A stretch of DNA of 64,000 bases, taken from Lindgomyces ingoldianus (taxonomy: Eukaryota; Ascomycota; Dothideomycetes; Pleosporales; Lindgomycetaceae). The notes beneath the pieces were generated by a model that was not told the DNA's origin, did no database searches, and saw only the letters and a program-made list of their open reading frames with translations. The stretch lies in NCBI RefSeq assembly GCF_010093535.1, contig NW_022985191.1, positions 579,646 to 643,645 on the forward strand. The letters are read 5' to 3'. Positions within the stretch are counted from its first letter, which is position 1; each line of letters starts with the position of its first letter. Below are positions 1 through 10,774 of the stretch, one piece after another. Both the position numbers and the translations under genes were made by a program.

Positions 1-2
1 CC

Positions 3-1595
3 TGGTTCCTCCAGCACGACTTGGATCTTGAGTGGCAGTCGGCGTGTCTTTACGGCAACGAAACCGCTACAGAGGAGAACGCGAACGATGCCGCACAAGT
101 CCTTACTGTGACTATCAAAGGTATTGATGGTAAAGTGCTCAATAGGCCTTCCGGTTTCACCGTCTCCTTCAAGCAGCTCTCCCCACCTGAGCTCTTAAGA
201 CTCGAAGCCACTCCCAACCGCTCGGCCAGTAATAAAGAGCAGGCCGAGACCTGGCGTGAACCTCCACCTCACCTTCGATTGATCTTGTCACCCCCTGAGA
301 ACGTCCACTTCAAGTCCAGTGATATCCCAGGCCAGCTTTCCCTTGAAGACGAAATCCGTGAACTCAGGATCCTTCAAGCCGAGGTCCAAGAGTTGCACGA
401 GGTCATCAAGGAGAAGAGGAAACATATCAAATCGCAGCTAAAGAAAGAAGCCCAAAGCTTGAAAGAAGAACTACAGGAGTGTGATAGCGTCACTTGCGTT
501 ATCAAGGCCATCGCCCACAAAGCACACGGTGCCTGGAGAATCATCTACATCCGCTTCCGCCCTCTTCATCACCACCACGGCCATGAAATGGGTCGTCCCG
601 ATGAGCAAGATCCATATGATCGAGTCTGGCGCGCTGGTAACCACAACCAAGCTCCGGAAGCTAATGTTGAATCGGTACCTCCGCCACCACCTCATGGACC
701 ACCTCACCCACCCCACCATGGCCCTCCACCTCCACCTCCACCGCATCATAAACCTGGTCACCACCCTCCACCTCCCCCACCTCCTCCTCGTCACCATGGC
801 CCACCCGAGCCTCCGTATTTCCTCGCTATCAAGATCATAGCAGGTGTTCTGTGCTGTGGGTGCCTCTTCGCTGTGATCCGTCACCGCTGCAGCTCCCCCC
901 GCACTCGCACTGAACGCGCCGCCCTTCGCGAGGAACGCGCCAATGAACGAGCGTACCGTCGTGCGGCTCGTCAACACGCATGGCGCAAATGGTGGCGTCG
1001 CAACTGGCGGGATCAAGACCGCATCGACGACTATGAGGAGAAGCGCGCGCTCATCCAGGAACAAGAATCCGTCCTGGAAGACGCCATGCAGGAGGAAATC
1101 CGGCAACTCCGCGAGGCCCACGGCGTCGTGAGGTCCATCGTGCAAGCCGAGGAAGGTCGAGGCGTGTATCCTCGATGCAACACCGCCCACATGCATATGC
1201 ACATCCCCTGCCACTGCCATGCCCACGCACACGTCCCTAGCCCCAACTACTCCCCTGTTTCCTCCGCATACACATCTTCCTCTCTCCCCTCACTCCCCTC
1301 ACGCCCGCTCTCCCGGACGAACAGCCTCCCAGACTATCGCTCAGACACATCAACCGAGCCTCCAGCCTACGAAGAGGACGAAGACATGTCCGATGTTGTC
1401 GTCAACGGCTTCCGACAATACACACCATCCACATCATCTGGCAGTACACGGTGGACACCCGAGAGCAGTGTAATTGATGTGAGCCCACGTCCGAGTGCGG
1501 AGACTCTACGATACGCCGGCACAGGAGGGGAGACCAGGGACGCAGATCAATTCGCCGAGACAACGGAGACGAATTTCGGAAACGCGAAAAATTAA
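3..1595 (+). CDS. Histidine/proline-rich single-pass membrane protein, 5'-truncated by window edge
   Basis: The frame is open from the first bases of the window, so the true start lies upstream; the first listed codon at 21 is a TTG and not a credible start. About 530 residues are visible. In order: a polar N-terminal part; a charged coiled-coil-like stretch (about residues 110-160); a tract of short Pro/His runs (about 215-262); one hydrophobic segment rich in Cys and Gly (about 265-287), which I read as a transmembrane helix; a very basic Arg/Trp-rich juxtamembrane region; a second helical charged region (about 325-370); and a Ser/Thr/Pro-rich disordered tail ending in a stop at 1595. I recognise no named domain. 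The pattern suggests a surface or organelle membrane protein with a low-complexity linker, but the function is unknown. The coding call is strong because the frame runs 1.6 kb and the composition is protein-like. Confidence 0.8.
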   Translation, partial: WFLQHDLDLEWQSACLYGNETATEENANDAAQVLTVTIKGIDGKVLNRPSGFTVSFKQLSPPELLRLEATPNRSASNKEQAETWREPPPHLRLILSPPENVHFKSSDIPGQLSLEDEIRELRILQAEVQELHEVIKEKRKHIKSQLKKEAQSLKEELQECDSVTCVIKAIAHKAHGAWRIIYIRFRPLHHHHGHEMGRPDEQDPYDRVWRAGNHNQAPEANVESVPPPPPHGPPHPPHHGPPPPPPPHHKPGHHPPPPPPPPRHHGPPEPPYFLAIKIIAGVLCCGCLFAVIRHRCSSPRTRTERAALREERANERAYRRAARQHAWRKWWRRNWRDQDRIDDYEEKRALIQEQESVLEDAMQEEIRQLREAHGVVRSIVQAEEGRGVYPRCNTAHMHMHIPCHCHAHAHVPSPNYSPVSSAYTSSSLPSLPSRPLSRTNSLPDYRSDTSTEPPAYEEDEDMSDVVVNGFRQYTPSTSSGSTRWTPESSVIDVSPRPSAETLRYAGTGGETRDADQFAETTETNFGNAKN

Positions 1596-2270
1596 AGTAT
1601 TGGGCTGGGGACAGAGCCTGTATGGCACGGCGTTGTTTGGAGGGCGAGATATGTATAATTGGTAGGCGACCGGCTCAAGACCGGTATCGTGCCACACGCA
1701 AGTTATATAAAAGGCAATGTCCCGTGATATAGGAGTTGGTCGGCGGCCCGACCAATCTCGTCCGGTATGACAGGTATTTTCCGCTGTAGTTTTTCTTCTT
1801 CTTTCCATCTATCGGGTTCCCAGGTGTTTGGAGCAGTGGGGGTTTCTCGGTCACGCTTACCATGTCATGCATTGTACGATTTCAGATTCTTATTCATCAT
1901 TGGCAAAGGGCTTTTTGCTTTTCTCTTTTAAGAGGCGCCGCACTATACCAAAGGGTGCGAGGGGATTATAACTCCCCTACTAATATTTGCAGTTCTTGCA
2001 CTGTACTGTACTGCATTTTCTTCGGTTACAGTTGGGAAGCATCGGTAGATCAATGTAGACCTGCTATCAGCGGCAGATGTCCATCTGTTCATCGGCCAAA
2101 TGTGGAATTGAATTGCTGTGAAAGCAAATTCAAGACACTCACATCCAGCGTGTTATTGAGGGGGGCCAACAGGGTTGTCAACCAGACAGCTTCCCAAACG
2201 CTCTTGAGATTGTCGATGATATTGCACATACCCACAAATATGCTACATGTCTATGATACAAATACGTGGT
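1596..2270. other. Intergenic, no gene recognised
   Basis: This is the convergent 3' region between the membrane-protein gene and the uS4m gene. Short open frames here show no family resemblance. I see no tRNA with convincing A and B boxes. Confidence 0.6.
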
Positions 2271-3592
2271 CTACCGCCTCCTCAAGTACCAGTTGAACGC
2301 CAACTGCCCTGTCTCAAGCGGAAACGGCGTCGGGACCTCCGCTAAGCCAGGCCTAGCGACAGGATGTCTCAAATAGACAGCAGCGCATATATTCTGATTG
2401 ACCTCCAGATATCGTGGTATGAATGCGAAGGCAGACATGTAATCCCTCGGCCGCCAGGGCGTCAGGTATGGCTTCGAAGGATCGCGTTTATTCCAATTCG
2501 CATCGAATTCGGCTTGTTCCTTTAGCCTATCAAAAGCCCTGGATAACTTAAGTTCCTCTTCGCGTGTTAGTCGCACCTCGGGGCCAGATGCAGAGTCGGA
2601 TTGAGCTGATTTGCTGCTTGTGAGGTGGGACTTCAGAAAGGAGAATTGGGAGTCGAGTGTCGAGATCTGCGAGGGAGTCGATGTGCGCCAGAGGGAAATG
2701 GCTTTGCGGACTGTCTGCTTGAATTCTCGGAGTTTCTGCTTGTCTTTTGCTTTCACTTCTTCGGCAAGGACGCCCTCGACGTTGTCCATTAGTGTCTGGA
2801 GATGTTTCTTCAGTTCTTCAGGGGAAGGCTCCTTCTCTTCAGCTACGGGGGTTTGAGCCTCTGGCGTGCTTGCGAGAGCATCGGCAAGAAGGGGCACTTT
2901 GACGGAGGCCGTCTTGCTGCGACCCTGGCCCTTCCGGCTTTCAGCGTAGGCGGTGCCTTTTTCTTTGGCGATGCGGCGGGCGACGGAAGAGCGAGTTTTC
3001 TGGGCACCGGTTGCCATCATGACGGATTCGGGGACGACTTGGAACATGTCGCCGGGGTTGAGCATGTATCCAGGGTAGATCATCTGAGGAAGCGTCAGTC
3101 TGGATTGGGCTCTCCATGGGTCAAGGTTGGGAGCGGGCTCAACATGCACACCTTCTTCCCATTGACCTTGACCAGGCCATGGACGACGAATTGCCGTGCC
3201 TGACGCACGCTGCTCGCAAACAGCGCCCTGAAAACGGCAGTATCCAGCCTCCTTTCCACTGGGTAGTACGTCATCTGCATATACGGAGTCATGGGCGGGG
3301 TCTTGGTCTTCTCCATGGCGTCGGCTCCGGCGCCCCGGCCAGCGGCCTGCTCAGAGCCATCGTATCGAGCCAGATACTTGTGGTCCATGGGCACGACGGC
3401 GGGCAGGTTGCGCCGGAACATGCGCTTCCACTGCTTCTCACGGATCTGCTCGCCGTGGTAGGCGCGCGTGTCGGATTTGGCCGTCCATTTCTGCTGGAAG
3501 TAGGTCTTGGTAGCGAGATTCGGAGGATTGAGACGTGAGAGGTTGTAGAGGGTCCAGCGGGACCAGTCCTGTCTGATTTTCTGTACGGCCAT
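2271..3592 (-). CDS. nam9: Mitochondrial small-subunit ribosomal protein uS4m (Nam9)
   Basis: Two exons: 3592-3152 and 3083-2271, with a 68-nt GT-AG intron (3151-3084). The product is 417 aa. Exon 1 carries the start of the S4 RNA-binding domain: an [24 protein letters not shown] helix followed by [12 protein letters not shown]. Splicing continues this into [16 protein letters not shown], the conserved second half of the S4 fold. That continuity across the junction fixes the intron and the frame. The central part is a long Lys/Glu-rich extension typical of fungal mitochondrial uS4m. The C-terminus is the conserved [21 protein letters not shown] block, ending [12 protein letters not shown]. 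The protein assembles early into the mitoribosome small subunit and is nuclear encoded. The gene is divergent from the La-protein gene across about 460 bp that contain an assembly gap. Confidence 0.93.
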
Positions 3593-3703
3593 TAGACAAG
3601 GACTAATTCATATAGAGAGGATGGCTGACGAGTTTCTTCAAGGAATGGAACCTCGGCTTCTTCCTCATGGCGGCGGGGAGGAGAGGGAGGAGAGGGAGGG
3701 GGG

Positions 3704-3748
3704 NNNNNNNNNNNNNNNNNNNNNNNNNNNNNNNNNNNNNNNNNNNNN
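3704..3748. other. Assembly gap (45 N) in a poly-G tract
   Basis: 45 N are flanked by G-rich sequence on the left (GGAGAGG-type repeats ending in a G run) and 20 consecutive G at 3749-3768 on the right. The gap lies between the divergent uS4m and La genes, so it does not interrupt a coding exon. The homopolymer is the probable cause of the gap. Confidence 0.99.
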
Positions 3749-4051
3749 GGGGGGGGGGGGGGGGGGGGTGGCAATTGGTTGTGGAGTAAATGTTTGGACT
3801 GTGGTGATGGGAGGGCTTGCTAGGCTCAGAGATTTGAGCCCCCGGAGCATCGGCGCCTGTTTCTCCGAGGCAGCCACACTGCACACGGGCCACGAGCCGC
3901 TTATTGGCAGAATTTCTCGCTCTCTTGCAGCTGCCCCGCTGGGATTGTCCAAACAGCAACACCACTTGCCTTAGCTTGCTGTAGTGAGGTTTCTTGCTCT
4001 GACATTTTCTCCAGACTTCGTTGCCAGCGCAATCACGATAGAACGAAAGCA

Positions 4052-5643
4052 ATGGCTACTCCTGACGCTGCTACCAGCAGCATCACCCCTCACGCTGAGA
4101 AGGTCGCCGCTGAAGCTGTCAAAATCCCTACCGCTGACTCAAACGAGTCGCTCGGCCAAAAGCTCTCAGAGCCTGGCGCGGACAACAGTGACGCTCCAGA
4201 CGAGAATAACGACTCCTCCTCCGCTGCTGATGCCGCCGCTAAGGCCTCTGCTCCTGAGAAGGACGAGCCTCTCGCTGGTGAAAAAAACGGCACTGCGGAC
4301 GAGAAGGAGAGCTATGCCGACAAGAAGAGTGGCCGCAGCTACGAGCGCAACGGCGGTCGATCGTCTAAGGGCTTCAACGATCGGAACGCCAAGTATGGCC
4401 TCTCCCTAGCCCAAATGTCTCCCCCTTCCCCTCTGTTGACACTCTGCACAGGAACACCGAGTTTGACAATCTTCCCGAGTCCAATGACCCGGATGCCATC
4501 CGTCAGCAGGTATGCCCTCCCTTACTTCCCCCCCCTTCGCATGTGCTTCGCCCTTCTAATCGCTGCCAGGTCGAGTTCTACTTCTCCAACCAGAACCTGT
4601 CCACCGACAAGCATCTGTTCCACAAGACGCAGGGCCCGCGCAATGTACCCGTCCCCATCAAGCATCTCCACAACTTCAAGCGCATGAAGCACTTCCAGCC
4701 GTACAGTGCCATTGTTGCCGCTCTCAAAGACAGCGAGCAGCTCGTCGTGGTTGACGATGGTGTTATTGGCAACGAGGCCGTCAAGCGCAAAGAACCCCTC
4801 ACGATCCCTGGCTACGACGAAGACAAGGACAGCGAACCCACAGAGCGCGAACTGCGCGAGCTCTTCGACCGTCTCTTCAGCAGCTCCCAGAATTCAATGA
4901 GCAGCAGCATCTACGCCAAAGGCTTCGGTGACGAGCACACGGTAGGCCAGATTGAGCTGGAGAATTTCTTCAGACCCTATGGCGCTCGTGTGGTGCGCAA
5001 ACGCCGGGACCAACTAACGAAGGACTGGAAGGGTAGTGTCTTCGTCGAGTTCGACAGTGAGGAGAGTCAGCAGTCGTTCCTCAAGCTTGACCCGAAGCCA
5101 AAATGGAAGGGCCGCGACCTTGTTATCATGAGCAAACAGGACTACAGCCTCAAGAAGTGCAAGGAAAAGGGTATCACTCCAAGCTGGATGGGGGGCAACG
5201 ACAACACACGTTCCAAAGGATATCGTTCTCGTGGAGGCCCTAGTGGGCGCGGACACCGTGGACATCCGGACTCTCGACGCGACCATCACCGGCGTGACAA
5301 CCGGCGTGACAACCGTCGTGACAACCGTCGTGACAACCGTCGTCGCAACGAATCTCGATCTCGTTCGCGATCCCCCTACGAGGGGCGTCGCCGTGGCCGT
5401 GATGGGAGCGGTTCTCGCGACCGTGACAGGAGCGGCTCTCGTGACCGAGACGACTGGAACAGCCGACGGGACAAGTTCCAGAAGTCAGAGAGGTACCACG
5501 GCAAAGACCGACACGGCCGCCATGACAGGGACAAGCACCATGGCAAGGACACCCGTGACAGGAACACTAAGCGCAAGGCAGATGATTCAGACTGTGATGA
5601 TTCTCCCAAGAAGAGTAAGATCGCGATTGCCGAGGATGCTTAA
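4052..5643 (+). CDS. La-family RNA-binding protein (Lhp1/Sla1-like)
   Basis: Three exons: 4052-4392, 4452-4509 and 4570-5643. The introns are 59 and 60 nt and the product is 490 aa. An acidic, Ala/Glu-rich disordered N-terminus (about 1-115) precedes the La motif. The La motif starts in exon 2 (FDNLPESNDPDAIRQQ) and continues directly in exon 3 as VEFYFSNQNLSTDKHLF, which proves the splice. An RRM follows (about 230-300, SSIYAKGF, then GSVFVEF as the RNP1-like strand). The C-terminal third is Arg/Asp/Ser-rich and basic, ending in a lysine-rich KKSKI segment likely to act in nuclear localisation. La proteins bind the 3' oligo-U of RNA polymerase III transcripts and protect pre-tRNA and other small RNAs. 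The tail contains a tandem 12-nt repeat coding RRDN units. The start at 4052 gives the usual acidic N-terminus. Confidence 0.92.
5293..5342 (+). repeat. Short in-frame tandem repeat in the La gene (RRDN units)
   Basis: About four near-identical 12-nt units (cgtgacaaccgt type) encode consecutive Arg-Arg-Asp-Asn blocks in the basic tail. The repeat keeps the frame, so copy-number change would alter tail length without breaking the protein. Confidence 0.8.
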
Positions 5644-6515
5644 ACCTACCAGCTCTCGCATCTAGTGCTTCTAACATTCCAATTTCCTGGGCAGTTGAAT
5701 ACTGGGTGGCATAGTTCATGGAATGGCGTTCACGGCTTTTCATAGATACCACATGAGGTGACAGTGATAGTTGGCCTTGAGCTGCACTACTCTTAATCAA
5801 AAGAATTACACTTCAAAGCAGCTGCACATGCAACTACATGTTCTCATACTGCAGGGGAAATTATTAGTGCGCGCATTGTCAGTTAAAACGCTTGCTGGAA
5901 TTCCGTGTATTGGTATAAGGGTGCAGGTTTCTATGCAAAATCCCTGCCTCATTCTGCCACCCTATCCAGCCCGCTCCCACCCTTTCAGACTCTTAACACA
6001 CTAGAATCGCTATCTGAGGGCTCTAGTATCCCTAGAGAACACCGCATTAGCATACTGAATCATCGTAGCATTTAATCTGGAGGGTGGTGGTGGTGATGGT
6101 GGTGTTCGTTTCGCCAACAATCACCTTTCTCTCTCCCTTTCCCTCTCCCTCGGCCTCGGTCGCTTCCGCCGCATTTCCCACGTCCACGGTGCAATCTTGT
6201 GGGGTTGGAGTGAGGATGTGGATCTTCAGGGGGAGGGGGAGGGGTGTTGAAGGTATTTTGCCTACCAGCTCTGCCCGAGCCAGTCCCCGCACCCGCACCT
6301 GCAGGCTTAAATTTGGGTTTGCTTCCCCTCCCTCGTGCTGCTGCTGCTCCCTTGATCTTGATGTCTTCGGTACTGCTAATGTCGCTGCTAGGAGTAGTCT
6401 TTACCTAAGAGACAACAGGCCGGACTTAGTAAGAGCCCCGCCAAAAAGCCAGCTGAATTGCAAACTCCAAACGAATCGGGGATAGGCATGGGCATGGGCG
6501 TGGGCATGTCAATAC
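5644..6515. other. Intergenic with simple-sequence tracts
   Basis: This is the convergent 3' space between the La gene and the cyclin gene. It holds short microsatellite-like tracts (ggtggtggtgatggtggtg around 6,083-6,103; a ctctccctttccctctccct-type pyrimidine tract around 6,130-6,150; gggcatgggcgtgggcatg around 6,488-6,508). No gene is recognised. Confidence 0.55.
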
Positions 6516-7826
6516 TCAACGCACGCGTTGTCTCCGATCCGGTTCCACTGCCACTTCGACTTCATACTCTTCCACCTCAACCTTATGATACTTCTCCACT
6601 TCAATGCGTTCGTTCTTCGCGCGTGCTGCATCCAGCATAAACCGCACTGTGCCACTTTGACCCCGTACCCCAATGGCCGACGTTGGCGCTGTCGGTTGGC
6701 CAGGGGAAATTGTGCCGGGCGTCAGCGGGGTGGGCGGACTGGTGGGCGCGATGCCGTTGCGCGGTCTGGTGCCGTTGGTGGCGTTTGCGAGTGGGGATTT
6801 GGGAGACGAGGAGGTTCCGGTGTAACGTGGGAGGTTGGCACTCTTGGCTTCCTGGTTTAGCGTGATGCGGATGTTGATGAAGGTCTCGAGAGCATATAGG
6901 GGGCCGATGGAGGTAGAGGGGCGGTGGTGGGTGTAGAGATCTAGAAGGTCGAGGAGAGTCTCTGGTGGCGAGTTCAGTGCACAGAAAGGTGGTAAAGGGG
7001 AGGGGAGGGGATGGGGGCAATACCCATAACTTCGGCCCTGCTGGTCCCCCATTTCTCCAAATTAATGCCCTTGTGACCCACGATGCTGGTGAGATCCATC
7101 TCCCACAACCGGGCCGCCAACTCGACGCACGCAATTGCCATGGTCGACGTCGTTTGCTTCAGCGGTGCGAATGTGCGGTACAGATCCAGGCTCATATTGA
7201 AAGCCGTCTTGCCAGCCTGATCCCTCTCTAGCCCACATTCTTTCGCCAGCTTCACGAGCAGCTTCTGCGGATACCGGTTTCGGAAGTCGAAGCCCGCCGA
7301 TTCCAGCATGAGCCGCTCCAGGCCGATGATGGTTTTGGAATGATTCTCGAATCGCTAGAATGCCCTTTCAGCTTTTCTCTCTCCTGAATAAGCAAAGGGA
7401 GGGGGGTCCATAGAGGCTTACGGGATCATCAGGACTCAACGCATCCCCAGCCGGCACCTTCAGATTCCAGCTCGCACACAGAATCTCCCTACTCTTCTTC
7501 AGAGTATCCTCAATCTTGCACGCCGTGAACAGCGCCGCGGCCGCCGCATCCACCCAACTGTATTCGTGGTCGGCATGCAGCAGCCGAAACTTATGGTAGT
7601 ACACCACGGCCGTGTTAAACGTCTTAACGGGCAGTTGGAGGGAGCGGCGGACATTGTCGATCCAGGATACGCCCTGCAGACGCACAGCGTCTTCTTTTGC
7701 TTCGGTCATCCCCAGTGATGAGAGCCGCAATTGGATCGTGTGGTCGAAGAGGTAAGGCGCCGCAACCTCAATGTACGAAGGGTGCGGGCCCCGGGGTGCC
7801 GCTGCATCATCGGTGGTGGGAGCCAT
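6516..7826 (-). CDS. ctk2: CTDK-I kinase beta subunit, cyclin Ctk2-like
   Basis: Three exons: 7826-7422, 7354-7024 and 6940-6516, with introns of 67 and 83 nt. The product is 386 aa. The N-terminal cyclin box is clear (about 45-130): VVYYHKFRLLH, then SWVDAAAAALFTACKIEDTL and KKSREIL. The second cyclin repeat spans exon 2 (IIGLERLMLESAGFDFRNRY, then TMAIACVELAARLWE). Exon 3 holds the end of the cyclin fold (DLYTHHRPSTSIGPLYALETF) and a Pro/Thr/Ser-rich linker. It ends in the VRFMLDAARAK and EEYEVEVAVEP motifs seen in fungal Ctk2. The protein is the regulatory cyclin of the kinase that phosphorylates Ser2 of the RNA polymerase II C-terminal domain. Both introns were set by restoring cyclin continuity; the second uses a phase-1 junction (ATG-G/AT). 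Confidence 0.88.
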
Positions 7827-8404
7827 GTATCGATGTGCTGCGTCCAGGCGCCTCGTGTGGACGACTGATTGCTGCTGGTTGCGGGATGAGAGAGTCCAAG
7901 TGAAGCAATCAAATTAATTAGTGGCTTGAGTCCTGGAAACTCTGCTGGTCAAAGCTTCCGAGCTTGGCCCTGCTCTTGGGGCCGAGGGTTTCAACGTCAG
8001 CGGCACAGCCATCACATGCTCTCTGTCAGTCGACAATTCGCCTTCATTCCAGAACTACCATTACTATCTCTCTCTTTTAAAGGCTCATCCAAACCATCTA
8101 TCTATGTACACCATGCCTTGCCTCTCCACTATCACCAGGCACTATTATGCTAAACCACACAGGTATCCATAGCCCCTAATCCTCACTACATCATAAGCCG
8201 CCTGATCGCTTTTGAGGACCAAAACTTGGCAAAATTCATTAGGTATAAGAAGTCAAGAATGCGGTGGACCTGACTAGGGTACCGGGCCGTCCAAGAAGAA
8301 TTGAAGCAAACTCCGTCGCTACGGATTCCCATGCAAAAAGAAGAGAAAGCATGCCCTGCTGATGCACAACGCACATAGCAATGGGAAATCGCTTGTTTTC
8401 TGAC
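7827..8404. other. Intergenic, no gene recognised
   Basis: This is the upstream region of the cyclin gene and the 3' flank of ERG5. No domain-bearing frame and no repeat were seen. Confidence 0.55.
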
Positions 8405-10220
8405 TCAGGAGGGCCTCTCGGAGAAGGTCAAAAGGCAGTCATCCTACGACATGTCAGTTCGTCTTAGCCACCTGGATCTCAAGAGCAGCTTACCATGGGA
8501 AAAATCGTAGCAAACACCTTAATCTCCTCACTCTTGTCTGTGATTTGGTGCTTCCAGTCCAGCAGCATGCTAGCCTTTCCCATCATCAGCATGAGGTTCA
8601 GTTGAGCATACGTCTGGCCAAGGCAATAGTGAGGTCCGGTACCAAACACAAGCCAGTTCTTGACCTGCTTGTCAGCATCGCCTGTGATCCATCGCTCAGG
8701 ATCGTACGTCTCGGGATTCGGGTAGGCTTCGCTATCGTGGAGCGCAAGATACGTAGTGGGGATAACCATGGAGCCCTTCGGGGCAGTATAGGTGTCGGTA
8801 ATGGGGAAGTCCTTCTTAGCGATGTAGGGGACCATGATCACGGGTGGGCGGTATCGTAGGACCTCTTTGACAATGGCGCGCGTCCAGGGCAGCTTCTCGA
8901 GCTGATCCAGCGTCACTGGTGCATGCCTGTCCCCGTTTCTAATTGCCAAGTTCTCCTCGCGCACACGGTCCAAGAACTCGGGTCGGTCGGCCATGATCTG
9001 GAATAACCACGTAGCAGCAGAAGAAGTGGCGTCTTGGCTGGCGAAAAGGAATGTGAGCAACGTCATGGAAATCTCGAAATCGGTAAAGTCACGAATGAGC
9101 ATAGACGGCTTCTCACTGTCGTCGACTTTCACGCCTGAAGCAATCTTGTTGCGATACTTCTCAGATTCGATCATGGACGAGACCCAGAAGTCAAGAATGC
9201 AGTCCTTCTCGCCTCCAGCAGCCATACGAACCTTGCTCTTTGCAGCACACTTGGCGAATTCTTCCAAAATCATGTCGGCGGCCTTCTTGCCATACCAGCT
9301 CTTGGAGTAGGGAAGAATAATGGGAAAGTTGACCAGTTCGAGCGCGGCAGTGACGAGGTAGAAGTCATCCGAAATTTTCTTGATGGCATGGTCCGAGATG
9401 TAGTGGCCCACAAAGGTTCGGCAGCTCACGGCGCACATCAGTTCGCGGAACTCGGGCATGAACGGGACAGCCTTGCCCTTGTTCTCCTCCTGGGAGATGC
9501 GCAGGAACTTCTTGAAGTAGGCGTTGTAGACTTCTTCTTGGCCGGGGAGATACTGCTCAAGGGCTTGCCGAGTGAACAGGCCGTTCAGACCCTTGCGATA
9601 GTCAACATGGGCTTTGCCGTCGAGGAAGACCCAGTTGTTAGGGCGCAGGAGCTTGAAGGCGGCATCGACGACGCAGGGCTTGACAAAGCCGGGCGAGTTG
9701 AAGACTTTGCGGGCCATGTCGCGGGTCGAGGCAATGACGACAAACCTGGAGAGGCGTTAGCGCACGCAATACGGCCTCGTCGTGCCGACAAGACATTTTT
9801 GCCGAGACGAAATAAAAAGAAGGAAAAATCGACAAAGGGGGGGAGCAAGCATACTTGTGGAAGACGGAGACACAGCTCAAAGGGGCCGAGATCCATTTAG
9901 CATAGTACTTGGTAAACTGCGGATTGACCGAATCCAGGAAGGGGCCAGTGAAGGGAGCTTTCCAGGCCGGGCCTACGATGGACCCCTTGTTGTAGATGTA
10001 TTTGACTGGAGCCCGGTTAGTAATGTGCGCGGGGGCACTTGCAACATCAGGACTGACATTGATCGTAGGCTACGAGCATCAGGAAGCAGGTCAGGGCGAT
10101 GGTCCACCCGTTGACGCCGTGGAGGAGCGTCGAGATAATGCCATTGGCGTCCAATTGGGCGATGCGGTGGGCCACTTTGGCATCCGCCGTGGGCGACACG
10201 AAGCTCCCGTTGACGACCAT
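8405..10220 (-). CDS. erg5: Sterol C-22 desaturase, cytochrome P450 CYP61
   Basis: Four exons: 10220-10058, 10005-9855, 9745-8494 and 8443-8405. The introns are 52, 109 and 50 nt and the product is 534 aa, the usual ERG5 length. An N-terminal hydrophobic anchor (TIALTCFLMLVAYDQ) is followed by the conserved KGSIVGPAWKAPFTGPFL segment across exon 2. The oxygen-binding I-helix reads FASQDATSSA, the distinctive CYP61 form. The ExxR helix is EVLRYRPP. The haem loop FGTGPHYCLGQ has its ligand Cys at about 479. The last exon encodes only twelve residues (DDCLLTFSERPS), so a search that ignores it gives a false C-terminus. The enzyme introduces the C22-C23 double bond late in ergosterol synthesis, in the endoplasmic reticulum. 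The start at 10220 was chosen because the peptide from there aligns with known N-termini. Confidence 0.95.
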
Positions 10221-10774
10221 GACGAAGAGCGCACAGTAAAGGAGGTGGGGAGAGGGTGAGAGCGATGGCAGCACCAGGGAGGACGGACACGACACAAGAA
10301 AACGTATGGGATGTCAATTGAAGTCTGTTGACGAGTTTCGCCAGCAATCAACGGGTCCCACCGCCTTTAGGTATTGTTCCTGTGGCCCTTGCGCGGTCGC
10401 TCAATGACGCGCTAGCTGCTTGCGCTAGCCGCTTGCGCTAGCCGTCCCTGGTAAGTCCCTCGGCTTTAACTCTTCCGCAGGACTGCCGGGTGGTGCCATT
10501 TCGCATTTCACCATTATTCAGCCAAATCACCACCAGACTATTCTAATTCCTGTTGAGAAAGGCTGTAATTCCATGCATAGTAAAACAAGCTGGCATTCGT
10601 CCAGCAGAAGCTCTTTCGCAGCCAGTCGGCTTGACGCTACCTGGGTATCCACTTGCGTGCGCACACCAGATCCCATCCGTATTGACGGCCTCGCTGTCGC
10701 TATGCTGTTACGGAAACGGAAAAGACGCAAAAGACGCTCGTCGCCACCATCGTTAATGCATCTGCAGAATCCCA
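10221..10774. promoter_or_regulatory. ERG5 upstream region with three 13-bp palindromic repeats
   Basis: This gap separates the ERG5 start from the 3' end of the Rmn1-like gene. The palindrome-like core GCGCTAGC occurs three times at exact 13-bp spacing (starting at 10409, 10422 and 10435), about 190-225 bp upstream of the ERG5 ATG. The position and the spacing of a little over one helical turn fit a regulatory array, but I do not know a factor that binds this core. Confidence 0.45.

Noticed and set aside
471..1232. 253-codon minus-strand frame opposite the first gene
   Set aside because: It is the reverse shadow of the Pro/His-rich coding region; its Met/Arg/Trp-rich composition is what antisense of CCN codons gives.
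1640..1740. Possible tRNA (stem-like GACCGGCTCAAGACCGGT segment)
   Set aside because: A hairpin is present, but no cloverleaf with proper A and B boxes or acceptor stem could be folded by eye.
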